This document shows, piece after piece, positions 27,045-36,933 of a DNA stretch of 64,000 bases (its first letter is position 1; every line of letters begins with the position of its first letter). Source of the DNA: Synechococcus sp. WH 7805 (lineage in GTDB: Bacteria; Cyanobacteriota; Cyanobacteriia; PCC-6307; Cyanobiaceae); the NCBI RefSeq assembly GCF_000153285.1, contig NZ_CH724168.1, forward strand, positions 1 to 64,000. Direction: 5' to 3'. The notes beneath the pieces are model-generated. The model ran no database searches. It saw nothing but the letters and a program-made list of their open reading frames with translations, and had not been told where the DNA came from. A program made the translations under genes and the position numbers.

Positions 27045-30000
27045 ATGCTCGGAAGCGGTTCAGGTGGACGAACCAAGAGCGTGCTCTTCACTGGACTCGG
27101 TGCCGTCCTGATCGGCGGTGCCGTTGTTTGGGTTGCTGCAGATCGCATTGTCTCGGCTGTGTTCGAGCGACTGCGCCCGGATCTTGAAGAGCAGGTGGGC
27201 AAGCCCCTGGGACACCCTGTCAGCATCGGCAGTTTTCAGGGGTTGAGCCTCCGAGGGATCACGGTCGGTCCCATCAAGGTTCAGCGTGGTCGCCGTGATC
27301 AGTCCACTGCATCCGTGCAGCAGCTGACGATCGGTTTCAACCCGCTCGCCAGTCTGCAGCGGCTTCGGCCTGTGGTGACCGTGGGAGTCAAGGGTGCTCT
27401 GCTCGACCTGCGCCGCAATCCTCAAGGGGCGTATTGGGTGCCTGGTCCCCTGCCGAAAGGTGGCAAGCCGCCTCGACTGGATTTGGATGTGCGTCTGATG
27501 GACCCGGCGCGACTCCAAGTTGCACCCGCCGGACTGGCTCTGCGTGCAGCGGGCTGGACATCGGTTCGCCTTGATGAGAATCGAGCTGACGTGTCCCTGC
27601 AGGTGGCACTCCCGGATCGCGGCCGGATCACTCTTAAGGGCCGGGGCCGTTGGGTTCGACCGGAACTGCAGCTCAGCACTCGCCTGGAACGGATCCGGCT
27701 GGAGCGTTATCAGGGGCTTTTGCCCGCGAAACTCCCCGTGCAACTGCGAGGGCAGCTGGGTGGAGATCTACGGCTCGGTTGGAGGCAGGGACAGGCGAAT
27801 TGCAGCGGAGGGATTTCCCTGGTTGATGTTGAGGTGAGTGGTCAACCTCTGGACCAACCCCTGCGTTCGAAGCAACTGAAGATCAGTTGCCGAGGCAACG
27901 CTCTGACGATTCCCACCAGTGAGTGGGCCTATGGGACCTATCGCGCCGATCTTGGCGGTCAGGTGCGCCTGAATCGCGCCTTCGATCTCCGCGGTGGCTT
28001 CCGGGAGCTCGGACAGGACAGGAGCGTGGCCTTCCGTGTGCTGGGCGATTGGTATCGGCCGAAAGTTGAACTCAAGGGGCGCTGGGCTCTGCCCGAAACG
28101 GTGGCTCTGGATGAGCCACTGCAGTTGGCCGTGCAGCTGGGGGCTGATTGGCGTAACAGCAAGGCCTGGACGGCTCAGCTGGATCGTCTGGATCTGCAGG
28201 CACCCGGTGTGGCGGTGCAGGCGCGGGGGATGCTTCATCCTCAGCTTGATGTGACCAGCCAACAGCTCACTCTCGCGGGCCCGGCCTGGAAACGACTGCC
28301 GTTGGTCCCTGAGTTTCTGGGGGCGAAGGCTCCTCTCCAGGGGCTGTTGAAGCTTCGAGGAGAAACGGCGAAACCAGTGATCAGCCTCGACCTTGCTCAG
28401 GCCAGCAATCCTCTGCTTGAGGCGTGGTCTCTGAGGGCCGGATGGAGCAGCGAAACCGGTCTTCTGCTGATCAAGGACTTCCGCAGTCCTGACCTTCAAG
28501 CGGATGCCCGTCTTCCGCTTGAACTAGGCGCTGAGGGCCTGAAGATTGGCGATCTGCAGGCTGATCTGAGGCTGGATCGCTATCCGCTGAAGCGCATCGG
28601 TCCACTGCTTGGCACCCCAATGGACGGATCGATCAGTGCATCCGGTCGTGTGAGTGGACCGCTCCAAGCGCTTCGACCCGATCTCAACATCGCAGTCAAT
28701 GCACCCCGTGCCGGCGTGATTCGTTTGGCCGAGAACTGGAAGGGGCGATTCAAAGGGCTGGCCGGAGGAGGAGGCCTCCTGACCATGGCCTCCGTCGGTG
28801 CGGTGGTGCAGGGGGACCTCGAAGCCAGTCTTGGTGCGAATTGGCTACCGAATCGGGTGCTTCTCACCCGGCGTGGCGGACGGATGGAGATGATTGGCAC
28901 ACCAGCGGCCTACCGCTGGACGGCTGAGGGACTCTCCATCGATGGGGTGGAGCTGGCCTTGCCTCCGAAGCAGCGATGGGAGGGGCTCTACGGCCGGCTG
29001 AGTGGAGAGGGAACCCTGGGTCTGCAGCCTCTGGCGATGGACGTTGATCTCAGCCTCAGTCGGCCTGGTCTGATGGGTCTTCAATTGCGTCAGATCCTGC
29101 TGAGTGGCCGCTACCAGGATCGTCGCTATTCCTTCACCGGTGAGCTGCTCCCACCGGATACGGGCCAGATCACTCTCGATGCCAAAGGTCGACTGAACGG
29201 TGCCTTGGATGCTCGTGTGGAAGCGCGAGGACTCAGTGCTCGCTGGCTGACCAACAGTGCTCTCAGCCTGCCTCAGCTCAACGATGAGCGTCTTGTCTCC
29301 ATGGGGACGGCTCAAGATCTGGGCACCCTGCTGGTGAATACCTTTGGTGGAACGCTCGATGGTCAGCTGCAGGCCCTTCGCGATGCCAGGGAGGCTCTGC
29401 TGAATGCGACCCGAACCAGCCGTGAGAGAGACCCGCTGCATCTGAAAGACCTGAGGGGGCAGGTTGATGCGGTGATCGATGTGAAAGGTCCCAGGCTGAG
29501 TCGTCTTGATCTTGATCTCAAGGCCAGGGGCCATCTCTGGATCGAAGGACAGGACCAGGACTACGCCCTCCAGGTCAAACCCTTCATCGCCAGGATCGAA
29601 GGGCCGATTCAGGGGGGTGAAGGGAGTTTCTCCCTTGAACATCTCCCGTTCAGCCTGCTCGCCCTCGTGGCCCCCGTCCCGCCAGCTCTTCAAGGAGCTG
29701 TTGGGCTCACCGGCCGCTACAAGCTCGGCGGAGCATCACCGGAGCTCAGCACCGATCTCAAGCTGGAGGATGCGCAGATTGGTGACAACCCGATCGCTCT
29801 CGAGCGAGGGCAGGTGCTGTTTGAGAACGGTGGTTTGACGCTGGACCTCGCGCTCAAGGCGGAGAAGGCTGCCCAACCTGTCACCGTCACGGGCCGCATT
29901 CCGCTGGCCTCCGATCAACCTCTCGATGTGAGGGTGGTCAGCCTGGGTGACGGACTGCGTTTCCTGACCGGTTTCACCGGCGGGATGGTGTCTTGGACCA

Positions 30001-31481
30001 AGGGAGATGCAGACCTGCGGCTTCTGCTCAGTGGACCGTTGTCGGCTCCTGAAGCCAATGGCTATGTGGTGCTGAAGAATGCCTCGTTCAAAGCTCAGGA
30101 TCAGGCGCTGACCCAGGTCAACGGGTCGATGGTGTTTGACTTTGACCGGCTGGAGGTTCAGTCCCTGACGGGACGGGTTGGATCAGGCGGCCAGCTCAAA
30201 GGCAGTGGTTCCTTGGCACTGCTCAGCCCTGCCCCAGAGGCCAAGCCGCTGCGTCTGCAGCTGGAGAAGGCCCGGATCAAGCTCACCATCGCGGACGTTC
30301 AGGTTGGTGCCGATCTCACGATCACCGGAGCCCTGGTGAAGCCTGAGGTGGGAGGCACTTTGGAGGTCAGCGATGGCTCGATCCGACCGACACGCTCGAT
30401 GTTGGTGCGCCCCAAGCGCAGGGAGGCTTCAGGGCTTCTACCAACGATGTCACTCCAAGGGGGTGATGGTGATGCGCAGATTGTGTCTGCAGATGCCCTG
30501 CTCGAGCAGCAATGGAATTTTCAGGATCCTCTGGTGCTGCTTGGCCCCAACATCGAAGCTGACAGCAGTCGCTCGCTCAAGGCCTCGCTGCCGAATCTTC
30601 CCTTTCTCGGCTTCGATAATCTGCGCCTAAGGCTGGGGCCCAAGCTTCGGGTGGAGGTTCAGCCCCTGGCGAACTTCACCACGGAGGGGCTGTTGACCCT
30701 GAACGGTGCCTTGGACCCCAGCCTGCAGCTTCGAGGTGTGGTGCAGCTGCTGACCGGGCGCGTGTCGATTTTTACGACGACGTTCAACCTGGATCGGCGT
30801 TCTCCGAATGTGGCGGTCTTCACCCCATCCCTCGGTCTGATTCCCTACGTGGATGTGGCCATGACCAGCCGTGTTTCCGACAGCGTGACCCTTGGTACCG
30901 GTAGTAACGCAGTGTCCAGCTCCGTGTTCGATACCAATGGACTCGGCAATCTCGGCGCCGGTGGGCAGTTGCGTCTGATCAAAGTGTTCCTCACGGCCAC
31001 AGGGCCGGCTGACCGTTTGGCTGATGCCATTACGTTGCGAAGCTCTCCTGCGCTGCCTGAGGCGCAATTGCTTGGTCTGATCGGTGGTAACTCCCTGGCC
31101 GGTCTCTCCAACGCCGGTGCCGGCGCTGCTTTAGCGGCGGTCCTCGGCCAGTCGCTTCTTTCCCCGGTGCTCGGGACTTTGACCGATGCCTTCAACCAAA
31201 GACTGCAGTTCGCTCTCTATCCCACTTACGTGACACCGACAGTTCAGAACAATCAGGAGCGCACCTCGGGTCAGGTTCCTCCCCAGCTCGCTTTGGTCAC
31301 TGAAGTGGGTGTGGCGCTGACCGACCGCTTCGATTTTTCCGTTTTGGCTGCTCCTGACCGCAACGACATTCCCGGCCAAGGCACGCTTTCTTACCAGCTC
31401 AATGCCAGAACGAGCGTGTCCGCCTCCGTGGATACCCAGGGCACGTGGCAGTCCCAGCTTCAGGTGTTTTTCCGTTTCTGA
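27045..31481 (+). CDS. TamB/Tic236-like translocation and assembly protein (DUF490)
   Basis: A very large protein, 1478 residues, with one N-terminal transmembrane anchor (VLFTGLGAVLIGGAVVWVAA) followed by an almost entirely beta-strand body and the TamB C-terminal domain (about 1110-1478) ending in Phe-rich VFFRF. TamB proteins form a hydrophobic groove spanning the periplasm and help build or supply lipid to the outer membrane; the plastid homologue is Tic236. Start ATG 27045, immediately after a TTG. The ROK gene follows after three bases. Confidence 0.9.
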   Translation: MLGSGSGGRTKSVLFTGLGAVLIGGAVVWVAADRIVSAVFERLRPDLEEQVGKPLGHPVSIGSFQGLSLRGITVGPIKVQRGRRDQSTASVQQLTIGFNPLASLQRLRPVVTVGVKGALLDLRRNPQGAYWVPGPLPKGGKPPRLDLDVRLMDPARLQVAPAGLALRAAGWTSVRLDENRADVSLQVALPDRGRITLKGRGRWVRPELQLSTRLERIRLERYQGLLPAKLPVQLRGQLGGDLRLGWRQGQANCSGGISLVDVEVSGQPLDQPLRSKQLKISCRGNALTIPTSEWAYGTYRADLGGQVRLNRAFDLRGGFRELGQDRSVAFRVLGDWYRPKVELKGRWALPETVALDEPLQLAVQLGADWRNSKAWTAQLDRLDLQAPGVAVQARGMLHPQLDVTSQQLTLAGPAWKRLPLVPEFLGAKAPLQGLLKLRGETAKPVISLDLAQASNPLLEAWSLRAGWSSETGLLLIKDFRSPDLQADARLPLELGAEGLKIGDLQADLRLDRYPLKRIGPLLGTPMDGSISASGRVSGPLQALRPDLNIAVNAPRAGVIRLAENWKGRFKGLAGGGGLLTMASVGAVVQGDLEASLGANWLPNRVLLTRRGGRMEMIGTPAAYRWTAEGLSIDGVELALPPKQRWEGLYGRLSGEGTLGLQPLAMDVDLSLSRPGLMGLQLRQILLSGRYQDRRYSFTGELLPPDTGQITLDAKGRLNGALDARVEARGLSARWLTNSALSLPQLNDERLVSMGTAQDLGTLLVNTFGGTLDGQLQALRDAREALLNATRTSRERDPLHLKDLRGQVDAVIDVKGPRLSRLDLDLKARGHLWIEGQDQDYALQVKPFIARIEGPIQGGEGSFSLEHLPFSLLALVAPVPPALQGAVGLTGRYKLGGASPELSTDLKLEDAQIGDNPIALERGQVLFENGGLTLDLALKAEKAAQPVTVTGRIPLASDQPLDVRVVSLGDGLRFLTGFTGGMVSWTKGDADLRLLLSGPLSAPEANGYVVLKNASFKAQDQALTQVNGSMVFDFDRLEVQSLTGRVGSGGQLKGSGSLALLSPAPEAKPLRLQLEKARIKLTIADVQVGADLTITGALVKPEVGGTLEVSDGSIRPTRSMLVRPKRREASGLLPTMSLQGGDGDAQIVSADALLEQQWNFQDPLVLLGPNIEADSSRSLKASLPNLPFLGFDNLRLRLGPKLRVEVQPLANFTTEGLLTLNGALDPSLQLRGVVQLLTGRVSIFTTTFNLDRRSPNVAVFTPSLGLIPYVDVAMTSRVSDSVTLGTGSNAVSSSVFDTNGLGNLGAGGQLRLIKVFLTATGPADRLADAITLRSSPALPEAQLLGLIGGNSLAGLSNAGAGAALAAVLGQSLLSPVLGTLTDAFNQRLQFALYPTYVTPTVQNNQERTSGQVPPQLALVTEVGVALTDRFDFSVLAAPDRNDIPGQGTLSYQLNARTSVSASVDTQGTWQSQLQVFFRF

Positions 31482-31484
31482 TTC

Positions 31485-32375
31485 ATGGTTGAGCCGCGTG
31501 TCCTGGGGGTTGATATCGGCGGAACGGCCCTCAAGCTCGGCCTGTTCGACGCGGATGGCATGTTGTTGGCTGATCTCCAGCGACCCACGCCTCAACCGGC
31601 GACTCCAGGATCCGTGTGCATGGAGCTTGTGGAGGCGATCGACACTCTCGATCCGGAGAGGAAGGCAGCACTGGTGGGGATTGGGCTTCCCGGACCAATG
31701 GATGCAGCGGCCCGGGTGGCGAGGGTGTGCATCAATCTGCCCGGATGGGAGGAGGTTCCCTTGGCCGCATGGCTGGAGCCACGCCTCAAGCGCAAGGTCA
31801 CCCTGGCCAACGATGGCAACTGCGCTCTGGTGGGAGAAGCCTGGAAGGGGGCTGCGCGAGGGTTCCAGGATGTGGTCCTCCTCACCCTGGGAACGGGCGT
31901 CGGCGGGGGGGTGATGCTTGGAGGAACCCTGTTCACCGGCCACAACGGTGCCGCTGCAGAGCCTGGACTCATCACCCTCAACCCGGAGGGACCTGACTGC
32001 AACAGCGGCAATCAGGGATCGCTCGAACAATTTGCCAGCATCAGCGGCCTGGGGCGTCTCAGCGATGAGGATCCCGCGGTTCTCGCTGAAGCTGCCTCTC
32101 GCGGTGATGCCGAGGCTCTGACGATCTGGCGTGAATACGGCCGCTTGCTGGGGATCGGTATCACGTCTCTGGTGTATGTGTTCACGCCACAACTGGTGCT
32201 GGTGGGTGGAGGGCTGGCCGGAGCCAGTGCCCATTTCCTTCCAGCCGTTCGCCAGGAGGTGGCTCAGCGGGTCCAGGCCGTTTCGAGGGAAGGACTCTGC
32301 ATCGAAGCCTGTGCACTGGGCAATGGAGCCGGTCGTCTCGGCGCAGCCCGACTCGCTTTGCAGCGCTTGAGCTGA
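31485..32375 (+). CDS. ROK-family sugar kinase, zinc site lost
   Basis: A 296-residue ASKHA kinase with phosphate-1 motif GVDIGGTALKLGLF, catalytic Asp in LANDGNCAL, and GTGVGGGVML. The ROK zinc module CxCGxxGCxE is reduced to CNSGNQGSLE, and the EIGH-type motif reads EPGL, so the His and two Cys ligands are missing. Probably phosphorylates glucose or a related sugar. Starts three bases after the tamB-like gene. A second, Glk-type glucokinase is in this window. Confidence 0.85.
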   Translation: MVEPRVLGVDIGGTALKLGLFDADGMLLADLQRPTPQPATPGSVCMELVEAIDTLDPERKAALVGIGLPGPMDAAARVARVCINLPGWEEVPLAAWLEPRLKRKVTLANDGNCALVGEAWKGAARGFQDVVLLTLGTGVGGGVMLGGTLFTGHNGAAAEPGLITLNPEGPDCNSGNQGSLEQFASISGLGRLSDEDPAVLAEAASRGDAEALTIWREYGRLLGIGITSLVYVFTPQLVLVGGGLAGASAHFLPAVRQEVAQRVQAVSREGLCIEACALGNGAGRLGAARLALQRLS

Positions 32376-32445
32376 ACGTCGAGACGTGTTGACGCCGCCA
32401 GACCCTCGGCATTGATGATGGCCTTAGTGAGAGTCGCCCTCAGGC

Positions 32446-33753
32446 ATGAACGAAGTCCCAGTGCCGTCCCCTGAGCTGCTGCAACGGGCTGGCGCCGTGC
32501 GTCTGGCCGCGGTGGATCTGGGGATGGCTGATGATGGTGAGCGAATGCAGGCTCTGAAGGCCATGGCTGAGGCCCTGGCTGATCGCTCTGATGCCCTCGT
32601 GGCAGCCAATCGTGAAGACATGGAACGCTCTGCTGCCGAGGGTCTAGCGCCCGCCTTGATGGCCCGGCTCAAGCTCGACGCTGCCAAGCTTGGGGGGGCG
32701 ATCGATGGCGTCCGCAAGGTGGCCAGTCTCAGGGACCCTCTCGGCCGGCGTGACCTGCACCGAGAACTGGATCAAGGCCTTGCGCTGGAGAGGGTTTCAG
32801 TGCCTCTTGGGGTTCTGGGTGTGATCTTCGAAGCGCGTCCTGACGCCGTGATTCAGATCGCCTCCCTGGCCATTCGCTCCGGTAACGCCGCCCTGCTCAA
32901 AGGGGGCAGTGAAGCCCGCTGCACCAACGAAGCGGTGATGGAGGCCCTCAAGGCTGGGCTGGCCTCCAGTGCTATCTCCCCCGATGCACTCGCTCTGCTG
33001 ACCACCCGTCAGGACAGCCTGGCCCTGTTGAAGCTGGATGGTCTGGTTGATCTGATCATTCCCCGTGGCAGCAACGAACTGGTGCGTTTCATTCAGGACA
33101 ACACCCGGATTCCCGTGTTGGGTCACGCCGACGGAATCTGTCATCTGTATGTGGACGCGGCAGCGGATGTGGACAAGGCTGTTCGGGTGGCGCTGGATAG
33201 CAAGACCCAGTACCCGGCGGCATGCAATGCCATCGAGACCCTGCTGGTGCATCGCTCTGTGGCCGCCTCCTTTCTTTCCGCTGCCATCCCGGAGTTCCGC
33301 AAGGCGGGGGTGGTGCTGCGTGGCGACGCCGCCAGCGTTGCGTTGGGAGTGTCTGAACCAGCCACGGACGATGACTGGCGCACTGAATACCTCGATCTGA
33401 TCCTGGCGGTGAAGGTGGTGGAGGATCTGGCTGAAGCCGTTGAGCACGTCCGCCGTTTTGGTTCCCGTCACACCGAGTGCATCGTCACGGAGGATGAAGC
33501 CGCCGCTGACCGCTTCCTGAGCTCCATCGACAGCGCAGGGGTGTATCACAACTGCTCCACCCGTTTTGCCGATGGTTTCCGCTATGGGTTCGGCGCTGAG
33601 GTTGGCATCAGCACCCAGACGCTCCCGCCTAGGGGCCCGGTCGGTCTGGAGGGTCTGGTGACGTATCGCTACCGATTGCGCGGCGATGGCCATGTCGCAG
33701 CGGACTACGCCACGGGTGCAAGTCGCTTCACGCACAAGGATCTGCCGTTGTGA
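32446..33753 (+). CDS. proA: gamma-glutamyl phosphate reductase
   Basis: A 435-residue aldehyde-dehydrogenase-fold enzyme reducing glutamyl 5-phosphate to the semialdehyde in proline synthesis. Landmarks: [32 protein letters not shown], and catalytic Cys in [10 protein letters not shown]. folB starts inside its stop codon (TGATG). Confidence 0.97.
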   Translation: MNEVPVPSPELLQRAGAVRLAAVDLGMADDGERMQALKAMAEALADRSDALVAANREDMERSAAEGLAPALMARLKLDAAKLGGAIDGVRKVASLRDPLGRRDLHRELDQGLALERVSVPLGVLGVIFEARPDAVIQIASLAIRSGNAALLKGGSEARCTNEAVMEALKAGLASSAISPDALALLTTRQDSLALLKLDGLVDLIIPRGSNELVRFIQDNTRIPVLGHADGICHLYVDAAADVDKAVRVALDSKTQYPAACNAIETLLVHRSVAASFLSAAIPEFRKAGVVLRGDAASVALGVSEPATDDDWRTEYLDLILAVKVVEDLAEAVEHVRRFGSRHTECIVTEDEAAADRFLSSIDSAGVYHNCSTRFADGFRYGFGAEVGISTQTLPPRGPVGLEGLVTYRYRLRGDGHVAADYATGASRFTHKDLPL

Positions 33754-34136
33754 TGCCCTCGCTGATCCCTTCACTCGATGTGATTCGCATCGATGACCTG
33801 TGCCTCTGGGCCCATGTGGGAGTGCTGGAGCATGAGCGCCGGGATGGGCAATGGTTCCGTTTGGATCTTGCCTTGCATCTGGATCTCTCCGGTGCTGCGG
33901 CATTGGATGCGCTTGATGCCACAGCCGACTACAGCCTGGCTGTGAACGCACTTCAGGTTCTCGCCGCTGAGATTCGTTGCCAGACAATCGAACACTTCAG
34001 CGAACGGGTCTTCGAGGTCTTGGAGAGTCTCTATGGAGCCCTGCCGATGCATCTGCGCCTCAGCAAATGTTCCCCACCCATCGCTGGATTCAACGGTACG
34101 GTGAGCATTGAGCGCTGGCGCAACAGGCCGTCTTGA
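33753..34136 (+). CDS. folB: dihydroneopterin aldolase
   Basis: A 127-residue enzyme of folate synthesis that cleaves dihydroneopterin to the 6-hydroxymethyl pterin. Family features: IDDLCLWAHVGVLEHERRDG with the substrate Glu, DYSLAV, and RLSKCSPPIAGF carrying the conserved Lys. ATG 33753 overlaps the proA stop by one base. Confidence 0.92.
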   Translation: MPSLIPSLDVIRIDDLCLWAHVGVLEHERRDGQWFRLDLALHLDLSGAAALDALDATADYSLAVNALQVLAAEIRCQTIEHFSERVFEVLESLYGALPMHLRLSKCSPPIAGFNGTVSIERWRNRPS

Positions 34137-34137
34137 G

Positions 34138-34776
34138 ATGACCACTTCGGTCACGGTGCCCTCGTCAGTTCGGCGTCCTCTCGTTCTTGTTCACGGGCTC
34201 TGGGATTCCCCCCGTCTCTTCAATCGTTTGGTTCGCCGCCTGGATGCCTACCAGTGGCCGGTGTCGGTGCCGCACCTTCCCCATCGTCTCGGTGCGGTGC
34301 CGCTTGTCTCTCTCGCCGAACGTCTGGATGATCACATCCGCCAACGCTGGGGAGATGGCTGCGTGATTGATCTACTGGGTTTCTCCATGGGGGGCATCAT
34401 CAGTCGTGTTTGGCTTCAGCAGTTGGGGGGAGCCCGGAGAACCCATCGCTTCATCAGTGTCGGCAGTCCACAGCGCGGCACGCTCACGGCACAGTGGATT
34501 CCCCGCTGGTTGTTGGCTGGGCTGGCCGATATGAAACGCGGCAGTGCCTTGCTGCGTTCTCTGAATGCGGATCCTTCGCTACTGCAAGACCTCGACTGTG
34601 TGAGTTGTTTCTGCGGTTGCGATCTCATGGTGGTGCCCGGATGGCAAGCCCATCTCCCCGTCGGAACGGTGCGGAGCATCCCAGTGCTGACCCATCAGCA
34701 GCTCATATCCAATCCTCATGCGTTGGATGTGCTGATGCAGACCCTCCTTCGCGACGCATCCTCTGCGGACGGGTGA
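34138..34776 (+). CDS. alpha/beta hydrolase, lipase-like
   Basis: A 212-residue hydrolase with the oxyanion strand LVLVHGLWDSPRLFNRL, nucleophile elbow GFSMGG, and a C-terminal LTHQQLISNPH region with the probable His. Resembles triacylglycerol-lipase/PGAP1-like cyanobacterial proteins. No signal peptide. Starts one base after folB, so it is the third gene of proA-folB-lipase. Confidence 0.82.
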   Translation: MTTSVTVPSSVRRPLVLVHGLWDSPRLFNRLVRRLDAYQWPVSVPHLPHRLGAVPLVSLAERLDDHIRQRWGDGCVIDLLGFSMGGIISRVWLQQLGGARRTHRFISVGSPQRGTLTAQWIPRWLLAGLADMKRGSALLRSLNADPSLLQDLDCVSCFCGCDLMVVPGWQAHLPVGTVRSIPVLTHQQLISNPHALDVLMQTLLRDASSADG

Positions 34777-34815
34777 CACTGTCTGAAGCTGAGGTGTCAC
34801 TTCGGTGTAGTCGAC

Positions 34816-36927
34816 TCAACTGGCTTTCAAACCCGAATGGCGGATGAGCGCTTTGCTGCTGGCATCCCGACCTCGGAACTGTCGATAGATCTCTGCTGGA
34901 CGGAGACTTCCCCCCAGGCTGAGGATCGTGTTGCGGAATCGCTCGCCCGTGGCCGCCACAGCATCATCCTGGTCCAGACCGACCTCTTCAAATGCTGAGA
35001 AGGCGTCAGCACTAAGGACTTCCGCCCACTTGTAGGAGTAGTAGCCAGCTGCATATCCGCCAGCGAAAATATGCCCGAACGCGCAGAGGAAGCGGTCGGT
35101 ATCGATCGGCGGCAGCACTGTCGTCGTCTCGGCGATACGGCGACGGAAGGCATCCGGGCTCAGTCCGAGGTTCGTGGACCATTGGCTGTGAAGCCGAAGA
35201 TCGGTGAGTGCGAAGTGGATTTGGCGAAGGGTGCCACTGCCCTGCATGAAGGTGCGGCTGTTGCAGAGCTTGTTGTAATCCGCTTCGGGCAGTGGCTCAC
35301 CCGTTGTCCAGTGCCGGGCCATGCCCATCAGTGTCCTGCGGTCGAAGCACCAGTTCTCCATGAACTGACTGGGGAGTTCCACGGCATCCCACTCCACGTT
35401 GTTGATGCCAGCGGCCTGGGGGTGCTCGACTGTGGTGAGCATGTGCTGCAGGCCATGCCCGAATTCGTGGAAGAGGGTTTCCACCTCCTCAAAGCTCATG
35501 AGGCTGGGGGTGTCTCCAGAGGGTGGGGTCTGATTGCAGATCAGGTAGGCCACCGGCAGGGTTAAGTCTCCGTTGGGTTGCCGTTTGCGGTTTAGGCACT
35601 CATCCATCCAAGCCCCGCCGCGCTTGCTCGCCGGCCGGCTGAAGGGATCCAGGTAAAAACCAGCCAGGGCCTCTCCCCTGCGGTCGAGGACTCGGAAGAA
35701 CCGCACGTCCTCGTGCCAGATGGGCGCATCACCATCCGCCGCTTCAATGCGGATCGAAAACAGGCGTTCGCAGAGGCTGAACAGGCCATCGAGAACCTGG
35801 GGCAGGGGAAACCACGGCCTCAAGGCTTCCTGATCGAGATCGAAGCGCTCCCTGCGCAGTTGCTCCGCCCAATAACTCACATCCCATGGAGCGAGAGCAT
35901 CCATGGCACCGCGGCTAGCGGCGAGTTGGTTCAGTTCCTTCAGCTCCCGTTCAGCGACGGGCATGGCCGCAACCCTGAGCTCTTCAAGAAGGGTTTCCAC
36001 CGCATCCACCCCATCGGCCATCTTGGAGGCCAGGCTCAGCTCAGCCCAGTTGGCATAGCCCAGTCGCTGGGCCTGCTCCTGGCGTAAAGCAAGGATTTCT
36101 TCGATCAGCGGGCCATTGTCGAGATCACCCTGGCTCGCTCGGCTCACGTAGGCCTTGTACACCGTTTCGCGAAGATCGCGGTCTTCGGCATGGGTCAGGA
36201 CCGGCACGTAGCTCGGCATGTCCAGTCCCAGTCGCCAAGGCCCTTCCGCGGCGGTGGGCTCGGCACCGGAGGAGGCACGGTCCCCCGCGGTGGCTGCAGC
36301 AACGGCCAGATTCTCCAGGACGCGTTCGGGAACTCCCTGCAGTTGATTGCGGTCGTGCACCACGAGGCTCCATTGCTGGGTGGCGTCGAGAACGTGATTG
36401 CTGAAACTGGTGGAAAGGGCTGCCAGACGCTCGCTGGTGCGGTTGAAGGCCTGTTGGTCATCCCCTGTCAGACCAACTCCGCGATGCTGCATCGAGAGCA
36501 GTTCGGTTTCGAGAATGCGGACCTGGGTTGAATCAAGCGTGTTGTTCTGTTGCTCCAGCAAGGAACGCAGGGCCTGGTGAAGGACTGAGCTTTGTCCGAC
36601 CCTGTTGCTGAAACGCACCACCTCAGGTTGTTGACGTGCGTGGGCTTCACGCAACTCCGGCGTGTTGCGAACGGCTGTGAGGTGCGTCACCACGCCCCAG
36701 CTCCAGCGCAATCGTTCCCCCAGAGCATGGAATGGAGGCATGAGTTCGTCCCAGGACAGGGGGGTGCTGTCTGGTTCAGAAAGGCGATCGCGAAGCTGGT
36801 CCTCCAGAGCGGTGAACCTTTCACTGAGATCAGCCAGCAGGGACGGGATCTGTTGATCCACCTGCTCGGCATCGATGGCGTCAAATTGAGGGAGTCCCTC
36901 GCAACGCAGCAGTTCCGATGGGGGCAT
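34816..36927 (-). CDS. prlC: M3-family oligopeptidase (oligopeptidase A/PrlC-like)
   Basis: A 703-residue zinc metallopeptidase. The site HEFGH lies near residue 490 in TLFHEFGHGLQHML, with a downstream Glu as third ligand (NVEWDAVELPSQFMENW). Cytoplasmic; degrades short peptides, including signal-peptide remnants in other bacteria. It starts six bases after the ndhD stop, the last gene of a six-gene minus-strand cluster. Confidence 0.92.
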   Translation of the reverse strand: MPPSELLRCEGLPQFDAIDAEQVDQQIPSLLADLSERFTALEDQLRDRLSEPDSTPLSWDELMPPFHALGERLRWSWGVVTHLTAVRNTPELREAHARQQPEVVRFSNRVGQSSVLHQALRSLLEQQNNTLDSTQVRILETELLSMQHRGVGLTGDDQQAFNRTSERLAALSTSFSNHVLDATQQWSLVVHDRNQLQGVPERVLENLAVAAATAGDRASSGAEPTAAEGPWRLGLDMPSYVPVLTHAEDRDLRETVYKAYVSRASQGDLDNGPLIEEILALRQEQAQRLGYANWAELSLASKMADGVDAVETLLEELRVAAMPVAERELKELNQLAASRGAMDALAPWDVSYWAEQLRRERFDLDQEALRPWFPLPQVLDGLFSLCERLFSIRIEAADGDAPIWHEDVRFFRVLDRRGEALAGFYLDPFSRPASKRGGAWMDECLNRKRQPNGDLTLPVAYLICNQTPPSGDTPSLMSFEEVETLFHEFGHGLQHMLTTVEHPQAAGINNVEWDAVELPSQFMENWCFDRRTLMGMARHWTTGEPLPEADYNKLCNSRTFMQGSGTLRQIHFALTDLRLHSQWSTNLGLSPDAFRRRIAETTTVLPPIDTDRFLCAFGHIFAGGYAAGYYSYKWAEVLSADAFSAFEEVGLDQDDAVAATGERFRNTILSLGGSLRPAEIYRQFRGRDASSKALIRHSGLKAS

Positions 36928-36933
36928 GGATGA

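Noticed and set aside
34768-34796. Inverted repeat GTGACAC/GTGTCAC after the lipase gene
   Set aside because: Fourteen-base loop and no T-run; too weak to call a terminator.
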